Of a stretch of 64,000 nt of DNA, positions 1 through 8,071 are shown one piece after another (position 1 is the stretch's first letter; each line of letters starts with the position of its first letter). This DNA comes from Allocoprococcus sp004560705 (lineage in GTDB: Bacteria > Bacillota > Clostridia > Lachnospirales > Lachnospiraceae), in contig NZ_JBQHTK010000005.1 in assembly GCF_052065755.1 (NCBI RefSeq), forward strand, positions 1 through 64,000, given 5' to 3'. The position numbers and the translations under genes were made by a program. Below the pieces are notes generated by a model. The model was not told the DNA's origin. It made no database searches and saw only the letters and a program-made list of their open reading frames with translations.

Positions 1-753
1 ATCCTTCAAAGCCTGGGAGGTTTTCCGCAGGGAGAGCCCGAGGTTAACGTGAAGAGTCAGGCACAGTGACATCACGTGGGAATCGAACTTGTTGAACTTC
101 AGGGAAGAAGCATTTTTCGGGAGGGAATCCAGATCCATTTTAAAGAAATCCACGGTGAATTCACGGTAGATGTAGTGTAGCTTGTATTCGTTCTTGCCAT
201 AAGCTTTTTCAAGATGTTCCTTATCTACTTTTTTAAGATTGTGGAGATAGTAAGGGCATTTGGGATTCACGCATTTGTGGAGGATAAAGTGTTTCCTATC
301 TTTTTTATGTACCAGAGCATTTCCACAGTGGGGGCAGCGTAAGGTGTACTCTTTAGAGAAACGGTTATCATCCGGTGAAAAGTTTGTGTCGCAGACCTTG
401 CATTTGATCTGACCTTTCCTGCCGTTGTTGCGGTAGAGATAAGGTTGAGGGGCATTACAGCAGGGACACTTGCAGTCCTCGGAGATATCACATTCTTTGC
501 GGCGTGAGACGGGTTTGATCTTCTTGTGATACTTGAATTCATAGTAGGGGATCAGGAGCTGCCAGTCCCAGTCGTTGTGATGGATTTCGATTTTGGGAAG
601 TTCGTCTGTTTTGAGTTTCTGGTACTTTGGGGAATGAGAATCGTCAAAAGCCCACTGTTTCAGTGGAATATATTTGCAGATAAAAGTAATCAGCCAGCAA
701 TTCTGCTGATAAAGATATTGAATAACAGAAAGTAAGTATTGTATAATGTCCAT
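1..753 (-). CDS. Transposase, N-terminal part (runs off the left edge)
   Basis: A reading frame stays open on the minus strand from ATG 753 to base 1, giving 251 codons without a stop. The first ~35 residues are hydrophobic. Two cysteine clusters follow: CPCC then CKVC, and CPHC then CVNPKC. They look like paired zinc ribbons, as found at the N-terminus of several insertion-sequence transposases, ahead of a DDE domain that would lie outside the window. The start at 753 is preferred over the in-frame ATG at 759 because AGGAG lies about 9 bases upstream of 753. A short inverted repeat (GGTAGT/ACTACC, 886-904) upstream may be near the right end of the element, but I cannot define a terminal repeat. 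The IS family is not assigned. Confidence 0.7.
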   Translation of the reverse strand, partial: MDIIQYLLSVIQYLYQQNCWLITFICKYIPLKQWAFDDSHSPKYQKLKTDELPKIEIHHNDWDWQLLIPYYEFKYHKKIKPVSRRKECDISEDCKCPCCNAPQPYLYRNNGRKGQIKCKVCDTNFSPDDNRFSKEYTLRCPHCGNALVHKKDRKHFILHKCVNPKCPYYLHNLKKVDKEHLEKAYGKNEYKLHYIYREFTVDFFKMDLDSLPKNASSLKFNKFDSHVMSLCLTLHVNLGLSLRKTSQALKD

Positions 754-927
754 GAGCATTGTCTCCTTTGGTGTTTTGGAATTTTGGTCGAGGACATTAT
801 ACCAGAAAAAGGGAGGTCAATGCTCTTTTTATTTGCATTCTCCCATAAAATCAAGGTTTTTATTGAATTTTGGAACAAAAAAACAGGTAGTTTTTGACAC
901 TACCAAAGAGAGTCAGGAGGCATAAAA

Positions 928-1560
928 ATGAAACTCTATTTAATACGGCATGGTGAGACCGACTGGAACAAGACACGAAGACTTCAGGGACAGGTGGATA
1001 TTCCCCTCAATGACTTCGGACGAAAGCTTGCCCGCGAAACAGCGCCGGCACTTCAGACTGTTCCCTTTGAGGTGGTCTATACGAGTCCGCTTCTTCGGGC
1101 AAAGGAAACGGCAGAACTTGTGATCGGGGACCGGAAGATCCCGATGATCGAAGACACAAGGATTATGGAGATGGGATTTGGTGAATATGAAGGATTGATC
1201 TGTAAAGGACATGATTATAATATTCCGGATCCGGCATTTCGGAATTTCTTTCTGGCACCGGAGAAATATGACCCTCCGCAGGGAGGAGAGTCCTTCGAAC
1301 AGCTTTCTGAACGGCTACATGCATTTCTGGAAGAGATCTTTCATAAGAAAGAGCTTGCAGATAAAACGATTCTCGTCTCCACGCATGGTGCGGCTTTATG
1401 TGGTATGCTACGTCTGATCAAGAAAGCGCCAATCGAACAATTCTGGGGCAGCGGAGTCCATAAAAACTGTGCAGTTACCGTTGTGGAAGTAAAAGACGGC
1501 AAGGCTCATATACTGGAAGAGGCTGTTACATATTACCGGGAAGAGGTTGCAGACTGGTAA
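928..1560 (+). CDS. Histidine phosphatase family protein
   Basis: A 210-residue phosphoglycerate-mutase-like phosphatase. The N-terminus has the catalytic RHGET motif (residues 7-11, with the phosphorylated His at 8), and a second His sits in VSTHGAAL near residue 152. These are the usual landmarks of the superfamily (cobalamin-phosphate phosphatases, small-molecule phosphatases, phosphoglycerate mutases). The substrate cannot be told from sequence. AGGAGG at 915-920 supports the start. It is a single-gene unit closed by the terminator at 1584-1627. No cobalamin genes are nearby, so CobC is not claimed. Confidence 0.9.
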   Translation: MKLYLIRHGETDWNKTRRLQGQVDIPLNDFGRKLARETAPALQTVPFEVVYTSPLLRAKETAELVIGDRKIPMIEDTRIMEMGFGEYEGLICKGHDYNIPDPAFRNFFLAPEKYDPPQGGESFEQLSERLHAFLEEIFHKKELADKTILVSTHGAALCGMLRLIKKAPIEQFWGSGVHKNCAVTVVEVKDGKAHILEEAVTYYREEVADW

Positions 1561-1583
1561 AAGAAAAACTTAGGAATAAATAA

Positions 1584-1627
1584 AACCGGGAGAGCATGTA
1601 TTATTTTACATTCTCTTCCGGTTTTTT
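1584..1627. terminator. Bidirectional intrinsic terminator
   Basis: An 11-bp stem (AACCGGGAGAG with CTCTTCCGGTT, one G-U pair) is followed by T6 on the plus strand. It lies between the convergent phosphatase and LacI-type genes, so it probably ends transcription from both sides. Confidence 0.85.
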
Positions 1628-1631
1628 CTAT

Positions 1632-2630
1632 TTATTCAGGGGCGGCGCAGGATTCCCTTACCGCGAGAGAGCAGGGGAGCTGGATCTTCATCGCAGTACC
1701 GGACTGCTGCCGGATGATATGATGCAGAATCGACGCACCGTAATGTCCCATATTATAAGCAGGCGCATGGATCGTTGTGAGCGGCGGCGTCGTAAATTCG
1801 GCGATGCTGATATCATCAAACCCAATCACCGAGATGTCGTCCGGTATTCGGTATCCGTATTCCGTAAGTGCCTTGATCGCACCCATGGCGATAGGATCGC
1901 TGGCTGCAAAAATCGCCGTCGGAGGCGTTTTGCTTCGGATCAAATCACAGGTCATCTCATAGCCGGAATCAATTCGGAATAATCCCTCCCTGAGATATGG
2001 TTTATAATGAATCTGATGCTCCTCACAATAGCTCACGAACACCTTTTTGCGGTAATCCGGATAAAGCTGTTCAGGGCTGACATATTCCTTGCCGGTCAGG
2101 AAACCGATTTCCTTGTGACCAAGTCCGGTCAAATAATCCATCACAAGCTTTACCGCATGTTCAAAATCGATCATGATTGTGGAGATATCCGGATTTTTAA
2201 CCGGCATATCAAGAAACAGAATCTTTGGATTTAAGTTTACCAGAGATTCAACTTCTGTTTTACTGAATTTGCCAATACAAATAATGCAATCCACGTCTTT
2301 TAACACGTCAAAATAATTGACATCACTCTTATATGTTCTTACCACCTGTATATTATGTGAAATGCAGTAGTCCTCGATTCCCTGGCGGATCAGGAGATAG
2401 TAGCTGTCCTCAAGTTCCTGCTGGGAAGAAAACCACTGGACGATCCCCATGGTGAACGCCGTCTTCACGGAAACGCGATTTCTTTTAACATAATGCATCT
2501 TATTGGCAGTATCCAGAACCTTCTGACGTGTCTCCGGTGAGACGTTGAGTGTCTCGTCATTATTTAAAATCCTGGAAACAGCCGCTGCCGAAACATTTGC
2601 CGCTGCAGCGATATCTTTAATGGTTGCCAT
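1632..2630 (-). CDS. LacI/GalR-family transcriptional regulator of the galactose genes
   Basis: A 332-residue regulator. Residues 2-55 form the LacI-type helix-turn-helix (TIKDIAAAANVS, then AVSRILNN) with hinge. The rest is a periplasmic-binding-protein-like sensor domain, with DPIAMGAIKAL and SVIGFDD as family landmarks near the end. The start at 2630 is chosen over an upstream in-frame codon (2654) because AAGGGGGAC precedes it and the family begins MATIKDI. It is divergent from galK-galT. TTTACTA half-sites in the intergenic space suggest that it controls both itself and the gal genes. Galactose as the inducer is inferred from context only. Confidence 0.9.
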   Translation of the reverse strand: MATIKDIAAAANVSAAAVSRILNNDETLNVSPETRQKVLDTANKMHYVKRNRVSVKTAFTMGIVQWFSSQQELEDSYYLLIRQGIEDYCISHNIQVVRTYKSDVNYFDVLKDVDCIICIGKFSKTEVESLVNLNPKILFLDMPVKNPDISTIMIDFEHAVKLVMDYLTGLGHKEIGFLTGKEYVSPEQLYPDYRKKVFVSYCEEHQIHYKPYLREGLFRIDSGYEMTCDLIRSKTPPTAIFAASDPIAMGAIKALTEYGYRIPDDISVIGFDDISIAEFTTPPLTTIHAPAYNMGHYGASILHHIIRQQSGTAMKIQLPCSLAVRESCAAPE

Positions 2631-2671
2631 AAAAGTCCCCCTTGATATTTGCAAGTTTACTATATTTTACT

Positions 2672-2700
2672 ATTATAGCAAACTCAAATGGAAAATGAAA
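2672..2700 (-). promoter_or_regulatory. Promoter of the LacI-type regulator gene
   Basis: On the minus strand, TTTCAT and TATAAT are separated by 17 bases. Two direct TTTACTA half-sites (2656-2662 and 2666-2672) lie just downstream of the -10, which would suit autoregulation. Confidence 0.55.
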
Positions 2701-2783
2701 GATAAAGATTGCGTACAAAAGGATATTTCCGTACTTATCCTTCACTTTACACAAAAATCAAGCAGTAAATTTGTGCATAAATT

Positions 2784-2812
2784 TTAGTAAATTTATATTG
2801 AATATTTACTAA
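2784..2812. promoter_or_regulatory. Palindromic operator overlapping the galK promoter
   Basis: Perfect 9-bp arms, TTAGTAAAT (2784-2792) and ATTTACTAA (2804-2812), flank an 11-base spacer that contains the -35 of the gal promoter. A further TAGTAAA-like copy sits at 2764-2770. Binding by the adjacent LacI-type protein is inferred. Confidence 0.6.
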
Positions 2813-2826
2813 ATATGTTGTATGAT
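2798..2826 (+). promoter_or_regulatory. galK-galT promoter
   Basis: TTGAAT (2798-2803), a 17-base spacer and TATGAT (2821-2826). The -35 lies inside the operator palindrome, so a bound repressor would block RNA polymerase. Confidence 0.75.
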
Positions 2827-2867
2827 TTAGTTAATCAAAAATGTACGAAATAAACGGAGGGAACGTC

Positions 2868-4148
2868 ATGAGACAAATCAATCAGATTGTGGAAGAAATG
2901 AAAGCCGGAGCTTGCAGAGAACTGTTAAGAGATATTTACGTAGACGAGGGAGTGATTGGATATCAGGAAGAACGCTATGTGAGAGCGCTTGGCGAATATG
3001 TGAAGATCTTCGGAGAACAGGAAGTAGAAATCTACAGTGCTCCGGGACGAAGCGAAGTAGGCGGCAATCATACCGATCATCAGCACGGCATGGTTCTGGC
3101 AACTTCAATTAATCTGGATGCCATCGCGATCGTAAATAAGAACGAGGATTCCAGCGTGAACATTTACTCAGACGGTTACGGAATGATCGAACTTTGTGCT
3201 GACGAGCTGGAAAAACGTCCGGAGGAAGAAAGCACTTCAGCCGGTCTGATCCGCGGTGTGCTTGCCGGACTGAGTGAAAGAGGATATAAAGTCGGCGGAT
3301 TTAACGCGTATGTGACAAGCGATGTGCTGAACGGTGCCGGAATGTCTTCCTCCGCAGCATTTGAGACGATCATCGGCACCATCATTTCCGGATTATATAA
3401 CGATATGGTGATCAGCATGGTTGAAATCGCGCAGGTGGGACAGTATGCAGAGAACGTATACTTTGGAAAACCTTGCGGACTGATGGATCAGACAGCATGT
3501 GCAGTCGGCGGACTGATCCACATTGATTTCGCAGATCCGGCAAAACCGATCGTAGAGAAAGTAAATGTTGACTTTGAAGAACACAAATACAGCCTTTGCA
3601 TCGTTGACACAAAGGGATCTCATCACGATCTTACCGATGACTATGCAAAGATTCCGGAAGAAATGAAGCTCGTTGCAGAATTCTTCGGAAAAGAATTCCT
3701 TCGTGAAGTTCCAAAAGCAGATTTCTATGCAAATATTGCTGCACTTCGCGAGAAGACAGGAGACCGCCCGGTGCTTCGTGCGCTGCATTTTTTCGAAGAT
3801 AATGACAGAGTGGCAGATCAGGTAAACGCACTAAATAACGGAGATTTCGAAGGCTTCCTGAAAATGATCAAACAGTCCGGCGATTCATCTTTTAAGTATC
3901 TGCAGAACATTTATACCAACAAGGACGTACAGAATCAGAGCATGTCCATTGCACTTGCAGTCAGCGAAATGACTCTGAAAGATCACGGAGTATGTCGTGT
4001 ACACGGAGGCGGATTCGCCGGAACGATTCAGGCTTTTGTACAGAATGATTTCGTGGAAACTTACCGCGCAGCACTGGATGCCGTATTCGGAGAGGGCGCA
4101 TGTCATGTACTGAAAGTGCGTAAATACGGTGGAATGAAAGTAATGTAA
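2868..4148 (+). CDS. galK: Galactokinase
   Basis: A 426-residue GHMP-family kinase that phosphorylates galactose at C1 with ATP, the first committed Leloir step in the cytosol. Family landmarks: the substrate-binding signature GGNHTDHQHG (about residues 64-73), the ATP-loop motif GAGMSSSAAFE (about 156-166) and the C-terminal GHMP motif HGGGFAGT (about 379). The start at 2868 is set by GGAGGGAACGTC just upstream; an in-frame ATG at 2841 lacks a binding site. galT follows after 38 bases, so the two form an operon under the operator-promoter at 2784-2826. Confidence 0.95.
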   Translation: MRQINQIVEEMKAGACRELLRDIYVDEGVIGYQEERYVRALGEYVKIFGEQEVEIYSAPGRSEVGGNHTDHQHGMVLATSINLDAIAIVNKNEDSSVNIYSDGYGMIELCADELEKRPEEESTSAGLIRGVLAGLSERGYKVGGFNAYVTSDVLNGAGMSSSAAFETIIGTIISGLYNDMVISMVEIAQVGQYAENVYFGKPCGLMDQTACAVGGLIHIDFADPAKPIVEKVNVDFEEHKYSLCIVDTKGSHHDLTDDYAKIPEEMKLVAEFFGKEFLREVPKADFYANIAALREKTGDRPVLRALHFFEDNDRVADQVNALNNGDFEGFLKMIKQSGDSSFKYLQNIYTNKDVQNQSMSIALAVSEMTLKDHGVCRVHGGGFAGTIQAFVQNDFVETYRAALDAVFGEGACHVLKVRKYGGMKVM

Positions 4149-4186
4149 TAATTCAGCATAAAGAAGTTGGAAAGGAAGAAAAAGAA

Positions 4187-5677
4187 ATGATTTATGAAGC
4201 GGTTGCGAAACTGATGCAGTATGGTAGAACAACAGGACTGGTAGCGGCAGAAGATGAGATTTACGTTACAAACCAGGTGTTGGAAGCACTCAATCTGTCC
4301 GAGTATGAGAAACCGGAACAGATCCCGGAAGAAGTGGAACTTGAGGACATTCTGAAAGAGATCACCGATTACGCAGTAAGCCGGGGTATGATCGAAGATT
4401 CTGTTGTTTACCGTGATCTGTTCGATACAAAGATTATGGGAAAACTGGTTCCGGCTCCAAGTACTGTAATTGCAAATTTCAATGAACTCTATCAGGAAGG
4501 ACCAAAATGCGCGACTGATTATTTCTATAAATTAAGTCAGGACAGTGATTACATCAGAAGATACCGTATCAAAAAGGATCAGAAATGGCTTACTTCCACA
4601 GAATATGGTGAACTTGAGATCACCATCAATCTATCAAAACCGGAAAAGGATCCGAAAGCAATCGCTGCGGCAAAGACGGCGAAACAGAGCGGATATCCGA
4701 AATGCCTTCTCTGTAAAGAAAATGAAGGTTATGCAGGCCGTGTAAACCATCCGGCCCGCCAGAACCACAGAATTATTCCGGTTGTAATCGACGACAAAAA
4801 CTGGGGATTCCAGTATTCACCATATGTGTATTACAATGAACACTGTATCGTATTTAACGGCGAGCATGTACCGATGAAGATTGAGGAAGCTACATTTGCA
4901 AAACTCCTTGATTTCGTAACACAGTTCCCACATTATTTCGTTGGTTCCAATGCTGACCTCCCGATCGTAGGAGGATCCATCTTAAGCCACGATCATTTCC
5001 AGGGCGGCAATCATGAATTTGCCATGGCAAAAGCTCCGGTTGTAAGAGAATGTACGATTCCGGGATTCGAAGACGTCCATGCAGGAATTGTAAAATGGCC
5101 GATGTCCGTTATCCGTCTTCAGAGCCGTGAAAAAGAGCGCCTCATCAAAGCGGCAGCCCACATCCTGGAAGTCTGGAGAGGATATACAGACGAAGAAGCA
5201 TTTATCTTCGCTGAGACTGACGGAGAACCGCACAATACGATCACTCCGATCGCACGTATGAGAAACGGACAGTTCGAGCTGGATCTGGTTCTAAGGAACA
5301 ACATCACGACAGAAGAGCACCCGCTGGGTGTATACCATCCACATGCAAAACTTCATCATATCAAGAAAGAGAATATCGGCTTGATCGAAGTGATGGGACT
5401 TGCCGTACTCCCGGCGAGACTGAAACAGGAAATGGAAGAGCTTGCCAAAGCGATCCTTGCAGGAAGCGATATCCGTGCAGATGAAATGCTGGAGAAGCAT
5501 GCTGACTGGGTTGAGGAATTCCTTCCGAATTACAGCGAGGTGAATGAAGGAAATATTATGGATATTCTTCATGAAGAGATTGGTAAGGTATTCAGTCAGG
5601 TGCTGGAAGACGCCGGAGTTTATAAGCAGACAGAGGATGGACAGAAGGCATTTGATCGGTTTGTAAGTAGTTTGTAA
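4187..5677 (+). CDS. galT: UDP-glucose--hexose-1-phosphate uridylyltransferase, Firmicute type
   Basis: A 496-residue protein of the class II (Firmicute) GalT family, which exchanges the uridylyl group between UDP-glucose and galactose-1-phosphate. The length is that of the longer Gram-positive form rather than the ~350-residue enterobacterial one. A histidine-rich segment GGSILSHDHFQGGNHEF (about 261-277) is the likely active-site region. AAGGAAG precedes the ATG. No galE is in the window, so UDP-galactose 4-epimerase must be elsewhere. The structured element at 5696-5859 begins 19 bases after the stop and may also end transcription. Confidence 0.95.
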   Translation: MIYEAVAKLMQYGRTTGLVAAEDEIYVTNQVLEALNLSEYEKPEQIPEEVELEDILKEITDYAVSRGMIEDSVVYRDLFDTKIMGKLVPAPSTVIANFNELYQEGPKCATDYFYKLSQDSDYIRRYRIKKDQKWLTSTEYGELEITINLSKPEKDPKAIAAAKTAKQSGYPKCLLCKENEGYAGRVNHPARQNHRIIPVVIDDKNWGFQYSPYVYYNEHCIVFNGEHVPMKIEEATFAKLLDFVTQFPHYFVGSNADLPIVGGSILSHDHFQGGNHEFAMAKAPVVRECTIPGFEDVHAGIVKWPMSVIRLQSREKERLIKAAAHILEVWRGYTDEEAFIFAETDGEPHNTITPIARMRNGQFELDLVLRNNITTEEHPLGVYHPHAKLHHIKKENIGLIEVMGLAVLPARLKQEMEELAKAILAGSDIRADEMLEKHADWVEEFLPNYSEVNEGNIMDILHEEIGKVFSQVLEDAGVYKQTEDGQKAFDRFVSSL

Positions 5678-5695
5678 AAGGGGAATTAGTTTGTA

Positions 5696-5859
5696 AAGGG
5701 ACGCCCCGCCCAATTCCATATTGTATTCCGGACACGCTTGCGCTCGGGAAAAAACGCAGCGGTACTATGATGCCAGGTTGTCGCCTGCCCGGCGACTCCT
5801 GCCATCAAGTGCCGGCGTTTTTTACGGTCCGGAATACAACATGGGATTGGGCGGGGCTG
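5696..5859 (-). repeat. Structured repeat element, copy A (possible RNA, minus sense)
   Basis: A 164-base element matching 7891-8056 in inverted orientation. A long outer stem (CCCCGCCCAATTCC... pairing with ...GGGATTGGGCGGGG, about 30 bp with two imperfect positions) encloses an AAAAAACGC/GCGTTTTTT stem. It also encloses a hairpin GTCGCC/GGCGAC (5780-5785 with 5791-5796) and, read on the minus strand, a GC-GCAA-GC tetraloop hairpin (5736-5743). Copy B keeps the pairings but changes the bases. A 77-codon frame running through it is not credible as a gene. Confidence 0.75.
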
Positions 5860-6086
5860 TGCTTTGCAAAACTTTAGGAGTAAAGTTGTTTGAGGGACGG
5901 ATTGCGCCTTACGGCTTATCCTGGGAAAATATTAAGATGATAAGTTGTGAATGATAATTATTATGTACTTTTAGAAGAAAATATGAATTAAGTACGGTAT
6001 AAGCAGGGATGTTTGGTTGATGATAGAAAAAGCATGTTCAACATGTAATAGTTAATAATTTGAGTTAATTGTTAAATATTAGTTAA

Positions 6087-6115
6087 TTGGGTATTTTTAT
6101 GTTTTGCTATATGAT
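6087..6115 (+). promoter_or_regulatory. Promoter of the unknown membrane protein gene
   Basis: TTGGGT, 17 bases, TATGAT, about 50 bases before the gene. The 300-base stretch 5860-6164 is otherwise AT-rich (several TTAATT repeats) and shows no gene. Confidence 0.5.
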
Positions 6116-6164
6116 ATGATGTTGTTAATTATTTATATCAATTTATGCGAAGGGGGATTTGGGG

Positions 6165-6827
6165 ATGGAAGGTAATCGGAAGAGGAAGTTGTTCTGGGGC
6201 GGAGTGGTTTTGGTTGCGATTGTTTGTTTGGGGATTGGTTGGTATTTTACTTTGAGAAGTGGGGTGTATGTTGGGGATTATTTTTATTATAAGGTGAGTG
6301 AGACGCGGTATCAGAGGAATCGGTCGAATTATTTGGAGTTTGTTTCGGGGGATGAGGTTCGGATTGGTTTGGATGAGGGGGAGATGAGCGTTTCGATTGA
6401 GGAGAATGGGGATGATTCGTTTGCCTTTGCATTTTCGGACGGTAGATCGGTGCGGGGAAACTGGAATGGTGAGGATCTTGTGGACTCGGATGGGTTACTG
6501 ATTGGATGGAGTGATGTGCGGATTGTGACGGATGATCAGTCTTATGTGCCGGGGGAAGCGGCAATTTGTCAGGCGATTTGTGATGTCCGTTTTGGAAATG
6601 AGGATACGATATCAAGACCGTATATTGCGTTTTTGGGTGTTCTTGTGTATGTATTAGGGATTGTGACTATTTTGAATCCGGATGGAGTTCATTTTTTCCT
6701 GAGCCGGTGGAAATATAATAATCCGGAGTTGTCTGAGCCCGGGCGATTGTTGGAGCAGATAGGCGGAGGTTTTATCGTTGTGATCGGTATAGGGATTATG
6801 ACGGGGGCTTTATTACTTCTAGTATAA
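6165..6827 (+). CDS. Unknown membrane protein with three predicted transmembrane segments
   Basis: A 220-residue protein I do not recognise. A hydrophobic segment follows the basic N-terminus (about 10-30). A ~120-residue acidic region follows, rich in Asp, Glu, Ser and Gly. Two more hydrophobic segments lie near residues 150-165 and 200-218. The ATG at 6165 is preferred over an upstream TTG (6159) because AAGGGGGA lies at a normal distance. The coding strand is strikingly G/T-rich, with very frequent GGG, TTG and GTT codons, unlike the neighbouring genes. That base use, together with its place between two inverted repeat elements, suggests recent acquisition. Confidence 0.7.
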   Translation: MEGNRKRKLFWGGVVLVAIVCLGIGWYFTLRSGVYVGDYFYYKVSETRYQRNRSNYLEFVSGDEVRIGLDEGEMSVSIEENGDDSFAFAFSDGRSVRGNWNGEDLVDSDGLLIGWSDVRIVTDDQSYVPGEAAICQAICDVRFGNEDTISRPYIAFLGVLVYVLGIVTILNPDGVHFFLSRWKYNNPELSEPGRLLEQIGGGFIVVIGIGIMTGALLLLV

Positions 6828-6941
6828 CGTCCAGTTATTTTCGAGATGCTATATTAGTATTGTAATCTGTAGAGACGGAGTGTATAATTACAATTAATTT
6901 GAGAGAATTTGAAAGAGAAAGGTGAAAAGATGAGAAGATAA

Positions 6942-7034
6942 TCGACGTTTGATACTTTTCGTCCGACTATGCTTATTGTGGAACATGATGCTCGGTTTCG
7001 GGATAAAATTGCGGCAAAAGTGATTGATATGTAA
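6942..7034 (+). pseudogene. Remnant of an ABC-F ribosomal-protection gene (C-terminus only)
   Basis: About 30 codons read as TFDTFRPTMLIVEHDARF and then RDKIAAKVIDM before TAA at 7032. This resembles the end of the second ATPase domain of Lsa/Msr-like ABC-F proteins, where a hydrophobic strand leads into the switch histidine (VEHD). A start-like GGTGAAAAGATGAGAAGATAA sits just before it, as if nearly the whole gene had been deleted between its first codons and its last. The call is based on a short match and is moderate. Confidence 0.45.
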
Positions 7035-7108
7035 AATGAATATTGAAAAAGCAGATCGAAAAGAGCATAATGGTAGGAAAATATTTACTCAATTTGGAGG
7101 AAGAGCGT

Positions 7109-7612
7109 ATGATGAAGCTGGAATTGAAAAAATGGTCTATCGAGGATTCAGATGATCTGGTATCTATTTGTAATGCAGTAAGCAGAACGTATCTTTCAAA
7201 CCGGTTGCCTTTCCCATATACGGAAGATCATGCAAAATGGTGGCTGGGTATGGTGGAAGAAAACGAAGGTTCAAATGGTATTTTTCGTTCCATTTCTGTG
7301 GATGATAAAATCGTTGGAAACATTTCGGTTGAAAGGAAAGATGACGTTTTCTGCAAAGATGCGGAAATTGGATATTTTCTACTGACGGAATACTGGTCAA
7401 AAGGAATTATGACAGAGGCAGTCCGGCAAATATGTCAAATTGCTTTTGATGAACTTGATATTTTGCGGATCACCGGGCTGGTATATAATCCAAACAATGC
7501 ATCCAAAAAAGTCCTTGAGAAAAATGGATTTGCAATGGAAGGCACGATGAAACAGGCCGTTGTGAAGGATGGGAGTATTTATGATCTCTGTATTTTGGGG
7601 AAACTGAGATAG
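7109..7612 (+). CDS. GNAT family N-acetyltransferase (RimJ/RimL-like)
   Basis: A 167-residue acetyltransferase. The acetyl-CoA segment is around EIGYFLLTEYWSKGIMTEAV (about residues 88-107), and the closing NPNNASKKVLEKNGF block is typical of RimJ/RimL-type GNATs acting on protein N-termini or small amines. The start at 7109 follows GGAGGAAGAGCGT; an upstream in-frame ATG (7043) has no binding site and would add a poorly conserved tail. The substrate is unknown. It is the last clear gene before the second inverted element. Confidence 0.85.
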   Translation: MMKLELKKWSIEDSDDLVSICNAVSRTYLSNRLPFPYTEDHAKWWLGMVEENEGSNGIFRSISVDDKIVGNISVERKDDVFCKDAEIGYFLLTEYWSKGIMTEAVRQICQIAFDELDILRITGLVYNPNNASKKVLEKNGFAMEGTMKQAVVKDGSIYDLCILGKLR

Positions 7613-7890
7613 AATAGTATGGACAAAGAAATTCCATTCAAACACCCAGATAAACGGCGTGAGACCATTGATCATACTGTTGTGCTGCACCGAGTATTTG
7701 AATCGGCATCTGCCAGCCAGAAAATACCGATACACGAATTATTTGCCGTTTGCCTGATTGCTGTCATCAATGAAGGAATCAAACTTACCAGCCGAAAAAG
7801 GAGAGAATACAATCACACAAAATAAAAATCCGTATTACTCCGTTATATTGAATGGTATTTCAGCTATCATACTCCCGTCTTTGAACTAGT

Positions 7891-8056
7891 CAGCCCCGCC
7901 CATCTGTCCCATCTATGCCAGGACCGTAAAAAACGCCGGCACTTGATGGCAGAAGCCGCACAAAATGCGGCGTCCTGGCATCATAGTACCGCTGCGTTTT
8001 TTCCCGAGCGAAAGCGTGTCCAGGTATAGACGGGACAGGTGGGCGGGGCGTCCCTT
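7891..8056 (+). repeat. Structured repeat element, copy B (possible RNA, plus sense)
   Basis: A 166-base partner of 5696-5859 in the opposite orientation. Shared blocks: CAGCCCCGCCC at one end, GGGCGGGGCGTCCCTT at the other, and a nearly identical core. The variable hairpin is GCCGCA/TGCGGC (7955-7960 with 7966-7971) where copy A has GTCGCC/GGCGAC. The tetraloop hairpin is GC-GAAA-GC (8008-8015) where copy A has GCAA. The inner part of the outer stem also differs between copies while still pairing. Such compensatory change points to a selected structure rather than a chance repeat. Confidence 0.75.
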
Positions 8057-8071
8057 AGTCAACCAATCCTT

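Noticed and set aside
5721..5954. 77-codon frame across structured element copy A
   Set aside because: It is explained by the palindromic element; copy B does not preserve this frame.
7619..7825. 68-codon plus-strand frame between the GNAT gene and element copy B
   Set aside because: No ribosome binding site, no recognisable motif, and composition typical of an intergenic remnant; kept out of the gene list.
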